NCBI GenBank assembly: GCA_012845835.1
Contig: JABAKD010000010.1
Location: forward strand, 13,300,973-13,364,972
DNA: 64,000 nucleotides
Source of the DNA: Undaria pinnatifida
Lineage: Eukaryota; Sar; Phaeophyceae; Laminariales; Alariaceae
Direction of reading: 5' to 3'
The position numbers and the translations under genes are program-made. Of this stretch, positions 28,001 to 40,000 are shown in pieces. The notes beneath the pieces were generated by a model. It did not search any database, was not told where the DNA came from, and worked only from the letters and a program-made list of their open reading frames with translations. Every line of letters starts with the position of its first letter. Position 1 is the first letter of the stretch.

Positions 28001-31000
28001 AAGAAAGTAAATCTACGGGTAACATAGACAGCCTAAACGAGTGCCGACTCTGGGAGGGAAGAGTCGCGAAGGAGTTTTGCGTCCATGCAGTCGCCACCTC
28101 CTTTCCCTCTTCCTCCGTGCACACACCAGAGGGGTGCGCTCACATACATTCGTAACTCCTTCCAAGAGAAAAAAAATCGTGTGTAGTGACGTCAACTCAC
28201 TAAACACAAAACCCAACAATGGCGATCACGCAGTAACAATACTGCTGTGTTTACCCCTCAACATTCCATGATCATACCAATGCCGTACGATATAACTGTG
28301 CGTCGACGACTGATGATATATCCTCATTTATTAAAAACAGTACCAACACCGTAACACTATCATATACCTGCTGTATCATTAGTTTTTAAATATCAACACA
28401 TTATCGTATTAGAATGGTATAATCGTACAATAATATTATCACGGCAGTATCGTGTGATACCAAAGCACACCATTATCATACCGTTACTTACCGTATCAGA
28501 TCATTATATCATCCATATCAAGTATGATACTGATGCCATATACACGTACCCGTATCAATATCAGTATCAATATCAGTATCAATATCAGTATCAATATCAG
28601 TGTCATACCCCACTATCATAGCACTATTGATACCATGCCCTTGCCATGCGCACCTGATCATATCCGCCTTCACACCGTCTCTGTCTGCCCGACGTAACAA
28701 CTCTAACGCATCCTGCCACCTGAACGATGGATTGGACAGGACAGTACAGTACAGGACAGGACAGGACAGGACAGGACAGGACAGGACAGGACAGGACAGG
28801 ACAGGACAGGACAGGACAGGACAGGACAGGACAGGACAGGACAGGACAGGACAGGACAGGATGGGACAGGACAGGATAGGACAAGACAGGACAGAACACG
28901 ACAGGACAAGACAGGACAGAACACGACAGGACAGAACACGACAGGACAGAACACGACCGGACAGAACACGACAGGACAGAACACGACAGGACAGAACACG
29001 ACGTAACAGGACAGGTGAAGACAAGTCGCGTGAAATCATTGGGCGCGGGGAGGGGGGGGGGGGGGGGGGTCGAGGGCGAGGATTAACAACGAGTGTAGCT
29101 TTGGACGCCTTCAATGCGTGGGCGCCCGTCCCCCGTCCCCTGCTAAGCCCCTTAGTCCTACACTTACATTGTTCTTGTAACGGTAAGGTGGACATAGGTG
29201 TGAAACCGCGCTGGTATTAGGGAACATACACATTTTCGCACAAGAAAAAAAAAGTCGTTGGTGACATAAAAGGTTATGGGCGACTGCTGGCGACCGGGCG
29301 GGTGGCACTTATATACAGCAGTAATACCTCTGCAGTGCCGTTGAGTAGTGCCGGTTGCCCGCTATGTAGTGCGTTTGAAATCGCTTGGCACAGATGGGAA
29401 CTACCAGTAGTGGCAGTGTACGGAATAGTGCCGATTAGCGCTATAGTGTAGGTTGCCGCTATGATGCCGGAATTTTGCGGCTGGCCCATACCGGCGCTAT
29501 ATAGAAGGACCACTGCCCCGTACCTGCCGGAGATATCGCAGGCATTGATCGCCGAGTTGAGGGATGACGTCATCGCCGGGGAGTTCTCTCTCAAGGTGGG
29601 GTCTGAGGACTTGACCATGCTGTCGAACAGCGCGATGGCCTCCTCCCATCGCCCGCTCTGGATGACGAAAAATAAACAAGAACATAAAGAGAGGGCTGGG
29701 GAAATTACAAAAATAATTAAACAATTGAAAAACGAAAAATAACTCAGCAAGAATTAAACGAAAAACGCAATATGAAGCGGAAGCGATTGCGAATATGGAT
29801 GGGAAACGGGGAGTGGGAAAGAGGATGGGAAGGAGGAGGAGGAGGAAGAGGAAGAGGAGAGCCAGAGTGTCGGAGAAAAAGCCACCGGGAGGCACTTTTT
29901 ATCACAATCGATCAACTGGGTAGTTGTCTTCCTGGTGGTGTTGCTGTATATTATTGAGAAATCGCTTGCGTCATTGATGTACTTGCCGACTCGGCCAACG
30001 ATAACCCAAAACGAACAAAACCACGGAGCGGAGTCGTGGAAGCGCACGCACGAGTGCGGGCTGAAAGTACGCTTTCTACCACAGCACACAAAAACAAGCC
30101 AACAAACCTACCCCCTCCAAAACCTCCCACCCGCCCCACCCCCCCGCCCCAACGCACTCCCGAACCCCCCGCCATCCGCCCCCGCCCCACACCACTTCCA
30201 GACCGGGCCCGCTGCACGACGGCAGTGACTCGTGCTGTGCTGATTCGTACCAGCGCGAGCGCATTGATGATGACGCTGTGGGTCATCCCATCCGGGGCGT
30301 GTGCCAGGTCTGTCGACATCCGCTCGAACACCACCACCGCTTCGTCCCACCGCTTCGTCTTGCCCAGGCAGTTGATCGCCATGTTGCACAGGATGGTGTT
30401 GCAGTATCTGGAGGCGTTTTGATTCACCGCGTAAAACAGGTATATGTGGATATTTACCTTTCTGGACAGAGTGGTAGGTGATTTTCCTCGAGCTCGTCTC
30501 TCTACATGAATTGGGCCCATCCCGAAACGAGGGGTGATGAGAAAGTGTTTGCCGACTCTTCGTAGACGACGCCCTTTCTACCGTAGCAGTGCCTCAAAAC
30601 AAAACGAAAATACCACGGCTTTTCACGGATCGTGGCCAGACCCGCAGGTCGGGTCAAGAGGTTTAACAAAAATCTCGCGTCAGGAGGTTTAACAAAAACC
30701 TCGCGGGTTGAGTCGTGTCGGGTCAGGAAGTGTTCGAAATGTCACGGGTCGGGTTGGGTCGGGTCAGGAGGGTTTTCGAATACAGTGGCGTACCCATTCT
30801 AAGACCATCCGGTTCAAGACCATCCGGTTTAAGACCGTCCGGTTTAAGGCCAAAACAGAGATAAGAACAAGCAAATCGGCTTGTCACGAAGAAGAAACTA
30901 CTTGGAATTAGTAGTGGATAATTTTGCAGTTGATATAGTCTAATACCATAGTAGAGATAAGACCACCTAAGTTGGCTTGCCACGAGGTGGTCTTACACTG

Positions 31001-34000
31001 GACACATCATTGTATCACGCGCCGGGTCGGGTCGGGTCGGGTCACGCTAACCCGATCCAACCCGAGAGCAGTAATCCGACCCGTGAAGAGCCCTGGAAAC
31101 TATAACAAGCGACATGGCCGCCGAGCCCTCTCACGTACTTCAGTTAACTTTTTCGGGACTTTTTTCTGCTGCTCCAAAACAGGCAAAAACGAGAACCGAG
31201 CTGAACATGCATTCTCCGCACGTTTTGGACGTTACTGCTCCAACAAACAGCAAATGAAACAAACTACGGTAATAATTACTTGTCCTCACTTTTTGGAGGA
31301 CAGCGCATCCTCCAAGTAGGGTAGCGCCTCCTCGTATCGCTTGGCCTTGTACAGGGTCCGGAACACTACGCAGGGAAGGCTTTCGCCCAGCCCATCCCAC
31401 TCGTCCCCCCCCCCCCCCCGCCTTCTTGTCTGCCAGGTAAAGCTTATACATGTCCTCCGCGTCTGTCCACGCAACCAGCGACTGCGCCACCGCCACCACC
31501 ACCATCATCGCGCGCCGCCCGAGCGTCAAAAAGCAATCACCATCGTATAGTTCGCCGTCAGTGCAAACAGCAAGCAACCCCCCCCCAACCCCCGCCCCAT
31601 AAGCACACAAATGCACACCCGAAAAGAAGAATAATTGAATAGTTGCAGACGACGACGGCGGCAACGACGACGACGACGATGACAACAACAGAACAAAAAG
31701 GAAGAGGACAGGGCAAGAGCACGGGAAAGTATAGAAGGAAGACGGCAAGAGGGCAAGAGGAGATAAAAATAACAACAAGAGACGGTGGGTAGCGATCGGA
31801 CAACAGGCGACGGAGGACGGGGGGCAGAGGGGACGCCGGAGAGACGAAGGGAGTCATGCGCTTGCCTCACTTATCAGGGGTTCTTCGCTTCCTCGACACA
31901 ACCATTTATGTTTTTCTTCCAATTTACCTCCTGTCAATTTTTCACTCAACTTTTTTGCTGTTCAACGTCATCTTCAATTTGTTCATTTCCATCCCATTCG
32001 CTGCCACGAAAAGAGGGAGGGGGTGGGGTGGGGTGGGGGCTGTCCGCCAATGGCAAAAAAAGCTTCTTGCGAAACCGGACGTTTTCCCACCAACAGCACG
32101 GCAAGTTCACCGACCAGAAACCGTTCGGGCGAACAAGCCGTTCTTCGCCGGCAGTCGCCGACGCTGCCTCAGGATTAGTTTACCAGATATTCGACACAAT
32201 CAAAAATCGAGCAGATCATCTCAGATCCCATTTTATGATCTGTCTCTCACGGCAGATAGATCCCTGATCTGCATATGACCTGTACGGTCTAGCTCATGTT
32301 GCCGGGTGGGAGCCGTCTGATCTGAGTGATCTAGCTCATGTTTCCTGGGTTGGATCTGTACGACACACAGATCCCGCACAGCATGTCATACCGACAGATA
32401 TGGGATCTACTGCAGATCATCCAGATCGCCATCTGCCCGACGTGTGGACAGATCACGATCTATATGATTTCACAAACCCCACGTACGAGTAACATGCAAA
32501 ACCCTTGCCTAAAAACGGCCGAATCAAACATACGTACAGTTAGCAGTGCAGGCCACCTCGTATGAAATAGGGTATAATAAGAAAGGCAGGCTGATATTTT
32601 CAGCAATACAACAAATCCTGGAGTCTTTCTACTGAAGCTATCAACAGTGTAGAACGAACTCTCTCCCAGATAATACGCCCAAACAGGGTCAATACCTCTG
32701 TCTCGTACTACAGTAGGTGTCCTAGACTGTCCTCGGCCTACGCAACGTCAAATGAGAGCTTCTAAATACCATTCTGGACGTGAATATAACTACCGTAGGG
32801 GTATAAATAACCATACGAAAGGTCCTTATATTCACGTCCAAAGTCGTGAGCGGTGAGCTCCACGGACTGGGCCGCGCCTATCTAACTCACCTCGGCCGCC
32901 TGCCCCCCGTAGCAAGTGGCCATGGTGGTCATGCGCGCGTTGCCGCGCCCCCCCCGGCCAATATAGCACTTCACGCGGAGCAGACGGTAGATCGCAATCA
33001 CCCGCGAATGGTTTTTGGCGCCGAGCAAGCTCTTCATCACCTGGAGGCTTACGTCCACGGGGAGCTGTCGTCGTTCGTCCTCTGCCAACGCCAGCTCCAG
33101 CGCCTGGTCCACGGGTCGATGGATCGACGCATACGGGTGTGGGGAGGTGGGGCATAGAGCACACACAGACAGGGGGGTGGGGTAAGGTGGGGTGGGCCCG
33201 GGCGGGGCGGGGGGGGGGGGGTTGGGTTTGCGGGGTTTGGGTTTGGGTTTGGGTTCGGGTTGGGTTGGGTTGTGTCGGGTCGGACCAAAACGGCAAAGAC
33301 CGACTAGGCCTAAAGGCAAGCCCAAGCGGCGAAATACAAAGCAAAGCATAAAAACCTAATAACAGGGCTTCAAGGAAAGACCTTACGGTCTCAAGGCAAA
33401 CCCTTAAGGTAAACCCTAAAGGCACGGCCTCAAGCTAAGACCTCAAAGCAAAAGTTCGAGACAAGGCCTCAAGGGGGGATCTAAAGGCAAAGGCGGATAC
33501 AAACCCAAACCGCACCCAAGACCAGAGACAATGACAAGGGCAACGACAAGTTTCTCGGTCGCTTGCCTGGCAAGGCAGACAAACGCGGCGGCTTCACGAA
33601 ACACGCCGTGTTGATTGGACAGGGCCCGTCAAAACACCCCGTCTTCGGTACGCACCGATGCGCGATGCCGCAACACAGACCAGCACAAACCAAGCCAGGC
33701 CAAGCCAAACCAAGCCAAACCCAACCAAACCAAACCAAGCCAAGCCAAACCAAACCAAACCAAACCAAACCAAACCAAACCAAACCAAACCAAACCAAAC
33801 CAAACCAAACCAAACCAAACCAAACCAAACCAAACCAAACCAAACCAAACCAAACCAAACCAAACCAAACCAAACCACACCACACCACACCACACCAAAC
33901 CAAACCAAACCAAGCCCACCCACACCAAACCCAAACCAAATCAAACAAAAACCAAAACATCGCCCATCCTCCGCCCACTACTAAACATATTTCGCGCAAC

Positions 34001-37000
34001 ACTCACATCTGCCGCCATCAAGACCTTGTCCGACTGCAGTAGAACGCGGACCAGGGCGGAATTAACGCTGGGACTTGGAGTAACGCCTCCCTTCCGCAAC
34101 TCTTCCACCATGTCCACGGCCTCCCGCCACCGGCCTGCACCCGTAGGAAACCCCGGACACATGACAAAGGGGAGACATTTCGTTCAGAAGCGAGAGCAGG
34201 ATACCCAACTACAAGCAGCAGTATACCTGTGTACCAGTACGCTGCTGCGCTGAGGCTACTCGCATATGTCCGTCCCACATCCGCTATTATGTACAGCACC
34301 AGTACCAGCGTTGCGAATGGCATTATACGATAGATACAGCAAGCCTGAAGTTGAGAGAGTGGGAGCGCACATGTCGATATCACATCGCTACGGCAGCACG
34401 ACGCAGTCCGTAAAATGCGCCTTCTCTGGGAAGAAAACTTGCAGCCCCGCAGAAAACACAAGACATTGGATAGACAAAACAGGGAAGCAGAGGTGTCGTT
34501 ATAAAGAATTGTGTGGTTGATTCTTTACCTCGCTAATCTTCGGTACTCTCGAGATTGACGACGTGTCTGGCAGTTGTTTCTACCGGTATATACACAGGCT
34601 GCGGGCCGTGGGCTCTGCGAACAGCACTCTATGTACCAGGTGCCACAGGTACCAGGTCTATGGAGTAGTCTACTGATGTACCTGGTATGGCGTCCGTGAC
34701 AAAAGCCGGTACAGATATTTAGACCATGGGCTGCTGCTGCGGTTACGTCCAGAGATCATCTGAGATACACGCGACGTAAGAGGCTAGCAAACGTACAATG
34801 TGCTTGGTACAAGGCGCTTCGCTTCGCGGGCGGCATTCGCCGTCCGCTACGCTTGCTCATGAGGGGAACATTAGACAAAACATGAAATTTGTGAAGCGGA
34901 CAGAGGCCTGCGGTTAACTGTAGGTGCAAACCAGTGACTTGGAAATGCCAAGAGGTGCGCCGCCATGCTCCAGGAAAACAACCCGGACGCCACATACATG
35001 CAGGAGTACACCGTGTATGCACCTGATATCTCAAGTACTTGCGATGTACGTCTTCGTCGAAAAGTTTGTGACTACCAGGGCTTGTCATGGGCCAATGGTG
35101 TGCGTCGGGTCGGGGCGATCTGAAACTAGCCATGGGCCGGGCCGAGAATTTGAAAAATGTGATAGGCCGGGCCAAGAATACTGAAAATGTGATGGGCCGG
35201 GCCGGGCCGAGAGTTTTGAAAATGTGATGGGCCGGGCCGGGCCCGGCCGGGCCGATAATTTTGAAAATGTGATGGGCCGAGCCGGCCCGGGACAAGAATT
35301 TTGAACCATTGATGGACAAGGCCGGGCCGCGGCCCACGAGATGTGAGATTTATATGGGCCGCTCTGCCCAGCCCATGAGGCGGCTCACGTGTTTTCACGC
35401 GCCGGCCCCGGCCGTGCCCCAAGATATGTGGTGTACTGCTGCTACTATAATACGATTACCACATCCACCCGGTCCTTGAGACGGCCCACACGTTTTCGCG
35501 GGCCGGCCCGGTTTGCGCCCAATGATATGTGGTGTCCTGCAAATAAAAATTGAAAATGACTACGAACCGGTATATAAATATGTGTACAAATTGCAGCTGC
35601 TGTTGGGAGAAGGCTCCACAGCTTTTCTTAGACGTATTTTTGAGTTTTTAGCGTGCTAGCTTGCGACGATGATCACCCCTCGGTCCGAAACTCCCTCATC
35701 TTGCTCCCCGACCCCGATTGTGTCGGAGGAGGCCTCGGGCGTGCTTGCACCGTGCCCGGGCTGCCGGCTGGCAGGGTGTGCTGTACTCGTTTTTTGCAAA
35801 AATATTTCAAATACGTCAGCTATGAGTTTGACTTATTGAGCGGTATACATTCAACGTTGCAAGCTGCGTGGTTCATGAGTCTCGTGGCCAATACGTACAT
35901 AGGAGTACTCGCACACAGGGGAGAAGAGAGGAGAGAAGTCCAGGTACATATGGTTGGACTGCTAAAAATCATGATACAGCAGTACGTTCGAGGTAATAGG
36001 TGGTTTGGCGATTACTGCTGCTGTTGTACTAGTCCTGCCATACTACCCACCGGTACTCGTATGTGCCTGGCCTATGATACCATAATCATGGATTCCTCGT
36101 CCTCCCGACCGTTCCATTGCTTTCTTCCTTCCATATATACAAACCCCCTCCACACTCGCTCCACCTCATACTTGCAAACTACGAACAGATTGAATACCAC
36201 ACCGTACCCCTTGGCAGTAGTTCGTCGCTTCTACGGTCCCTCTCCGCTTCGTTTACTACCTGTCCTACAGGCATGCGCGGAGCCGCAGGCGGGCGTCAGC
36301 CCTCCGCGGCGAAGCCCTCCTGGAAACATACATTGATCACCTGATAATCCACAAAAAATATCAAATGCGTCAGCGTGCACCTTCAGTACGGGGTAACACA
36401 TGGGCCGGTCCATGGGCCGGCCCTTTACATCCTGGGGCCGGCCCACAGAGATGGCGGGCCGGCGAGCCGGCCCATATAGAGCCCGTGTCTCATGGGCCTT
36501 GCTGCGGGTGTCATGGGCCGGCCGGGCCGGCTGGGGAGGTCAAATCGAGAATGTCATCGGCAGCGTCAGGCCGGGCCGACAAATTTATAAATTGATGGGC
36601 CGCGGCGCACCGGGCCGGGAAACACTGAAATTCGATTGGCCGGGTCGGGCCGCGGCCCATCCTCTTCAAAATTTGACGGGCCGATTCGGGCCGCGGCCCA
36701 TTCTCTGAAAATCTGATGAGCCGGGCCGAGCCGCGGCCCATCCTCTGAAAAATTGACAGGCCGGGCCGGGCCGCGGCGCATCCTGTGAAAATCTGATGGG
36801 TCGAGCCGGGCCGCGGCACATCCCCTGAAAATGTGACAGGCCGGGCCGGGCCGCAGCCCACCAAATAAAAATTTGATGGGTCGGACCGGGCCGGCTCAAC
36901 CGGGGGCCGGCCCACCAGCTTCGGCCCATGACAAGCCCTGATGACTACAGGGCTTCTGTCTCTCTAAATAGGATGACGAATCGGCAGACACTGGGCGTGC

Positions 37001-40000
37001 TGAATGTTGATCAGTGGAAAAAGCAGTTGAAAAAAACACACACAGCAGCAGCGTGGAATCTTGTTGAAGCGGCAGCAAAGAGGCCGCTGTTTTAGGTCAC
37101 GTCAGTCACACCTTTAAGATATCCCAGACTAAACAAAGTAGACGGTGCTCCGTCATAGGGCTGAGTGTCAGCGGTGCTTGGAAAAAATGCAAAAACGAGT
37201 TGTTGGCCTTATAACGCATTATTAAAAGAAAAACATGAAAAAAAATGAAGGCCTATACAAAATACAAAATACAAGTAGTTCAAAGGTCGTCAGAGTACCA
37301 GACCAACCAATACCAGTCACTTCGGGTCTTGATACTTCAGGCACTGGCAGGTGCTTAGTCATTTTCACCTTGAAGTACCCCAGGTAGTGGCAGATACTTA
37401 AGTCATTTTCAGCTCCAAGTACTCCAGGTACTGGCAGTTAATCAGTCTCTTTTAGCTCCGAGTACGTGCTGGCAAGCACTCAAGTCATGTTCAGCTTCAA
37501 ACTCCAGGTACTGGCAGGTACTTAAGTCGTTTTCAGCTCCAAGTACTGGTCGTAGTATGATAGACGAACAAGAGTACCACGCAGTACTGCCTGTACGAGT
37601 ACTCGTCGTAGTAGGACTGCTGCTGCTGCTTTGTAACGAGCACCACTTCAAGTACATCTGAGAGGGGGCAAAACCGGAAAATAACTGCATGAGCGCGATA
37701 GTATAGTATTCGGACCATTCGGGCCGGCTTCCTTCCATCGCGTTAAGGGTAACTTTTGGTGGGCTGATTCGCACGTTGTGTCTGACACATAATGGCAATC
37801 TTTGTTTTTCGTTATTTGCAATGCTTTCTTTCTCTTCGCTAGAAAGCTCGAAGCTGATTTGCTTTTAGCCCAGCTCTTGGCAGTACCCCGTCACATTTAC
37901 GGCTTATGATGCCGCATCCTCGGTTATTACGAGCATGCGCGGGGCCGCAGGCGGGTGTCAGCCCGCCGCGGTGAAGCCCGCCTGTAATGCAGTTTGTATC
38001 ATAGTGGTGGTGGTGATGGTGGTTTCCAAAGCGATCTTCTCAACTATGCCGGTTTCAGTACGCCCCGCTCGGAGTCGGCTCTATCGTGCCGCACCGGACC
38101 ACCCGTGCCACCACGACCGTGCCATGGCCGCCTCACACGTCAGCCCTCGGTGTCGCCGGCGAAAGAACGGGCGCTGACGCCGAACTCGGCGAGCTGGGGG
38201 CGAGGGAAGGCGCCCTCCTGGCGACGGCTCACTTTCCCCGGCGTGGCGGAGAAGCGCAATAAAGTGGAAATCCCAGCACGTTTACAAACCAAACGCATCT
38301 GTTCCCTGCAAGTACTGCTGTAGTGTTGCAGCGCACGGTGGTTGGGTTGTTTGATGGGTTGACGGGTTGGTGAGTGGTTGGGTGGGCGGGTGGGTGCGTG
38401 GGTGGGTGGGTGGGTGGGTGGGTGGGTCGTTTCGTACGTGGGTGAGTGCTTCCGTGCCTGTGGGAGATGGCGGGCCCCGTTCTTTTTTTTGGGACCGGTA
38501 CATTATTTTGTTTTTCTCCGCTACAGCCAGTCGCTCGGTGGTCTAGTGGTAACCCTCGAATACTACTAGCGTTGGTCCTTGAGTTCGATTCCCACCGTGG
38601 TGAGATTTGAATATATTTGCAAAAATGGAAAAAAAAGTATTCAACTGCTGAAAACGCCTAGCAGCGTGGATACGTGCAATTCGACGCGAGTCGACGAGGG
38701 AGAAAATGTCGAATTATTCTCGCGATAAAAATGAAGGCACGTACCGTACTGGGGAGGAGGGAGGAGGGCCCGCTATGTGACGCCGAATCCGAGTTACTAC
38801 TGGGAGGGAGGGCGAGAATAGTGCGAGGATAATAAATGGGATTAAAAAAAAAATGGAAAAAAAAGAATATAGTAAGGCCATTTCTTACACAGTCGGATTC
38901 CCCCAGTCGAAAACGGCTCTTTTCGACTGGAATTTTTTTCGACTGGATTCTTCTGGCCCTTCCTCTTATCTTCAGTCGAGTCGATTTTATCGTTTTTTTA
39001 CTCTTCCTAGAGGCGGTTGGTGTGAGGGAGTACTGCTGCTGTATGGCAGTCGAAAGTCGATTGGCAGCTCTGCTTCGCGCGTTCTTCGCGAGCAACGCGT
39101 GCTTCGCGAGCAACGCGTGCTTCACGCGCGAAGAACCTTCGTTCCAGCGGATTGGTGGCGTTGGGCTTAGCCGAAAGCCGCGAAGCTACATTCGTGACGT
39201 TGCACTCAGCCGAGAGACGCCAAAGCTACAGCAGGCGTAGCCGTTGTTGGCAAAATGGCATCGATAACGCACGCGACTGCTGTCGTGTGATACACGCTGC
39301 TGGCGAGCGGAGCTAAGAGTGCGCCACATTGACTTGCGGCGTGAAGCAACAGCAGTGAAAGCCAAGACAGCGTCGGCGTTGTTGTATGATACTGCTGTGT
39401 GGTACCTGGTATGGGTATATGGGCGTGTGGGCGCGTGTTTTGTGGAGAGAATGAGCGATGCGATGGGTTCAAAAATCAGGTGTAAAACATTTTCGACCGA
39501 GTTTTTCGACTGAGTTTTTCGAATGGAATATCCAGTCGAAAAAGTCAAGTTTTTCGACTGGATTTCCCGGTCCGAAAACTCAATCGAAAAAAGTTCAGTC
39601 GAAAAAAACTGACAAATCCGACTGGCCATTTCTTACACAGTCGGATTCCGCCAGTCGAAAACGGCCCTTTTCGACTGGATTCTTCTGGTCCTTCTTATCG
39701 TCAGTCGAGTCGATCGTATAGTTTTTGTGCTCTTCCTAGAGGCTGTTGGTGTGAGGGAGTACTGCCGTACTGCTGCATGGCAGTCGAAAATCGGTTGGCA
39801 GCTCTGCGCTCCGCGCGTTCCACGCGAGCAACGGGTGCTTCGCGCGCGACGAACCATCGTCCAAGCGGGTTGGTGGCGTTAGCCGAAAGCCGCCAAAGCT
39901 ACGTTTGTGGCGTTGCACTCAGCCGAGAGACGCCAAAGCTACACCAGGCGTAGCCGTTGTTGACAAAACGGCATCGATACCGCGCGCTGCTGTCGTCGTG

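Noticed and set aside
28518..29220. Long open frames (206 and 225 codons) across the GGACA array
   Set aside because: A 5-bp unit without stops keeps several frames open on both strands; the peptides are pure repeat.
33481..34253. Lys/Pro/Asn/Gln- and Trp/Phe/Gly/Leu-rich frames
   Set aside because: Produced by the CCAAA microsatellite.
37442..37798. Possible PPR exon on the minus strand (VTLNAMEGSRPEWSEYYTIA)
   Set aside because: Exon 1 joins exon 2 in phase without it, and the frame runs into a minisatellite with no clear splice sites.
38533..38605. Functional tRNA gene
   Set aside because: The A and B boxes are present, but the acceptor and T stems do not pair and the anticodon arm is unclear.
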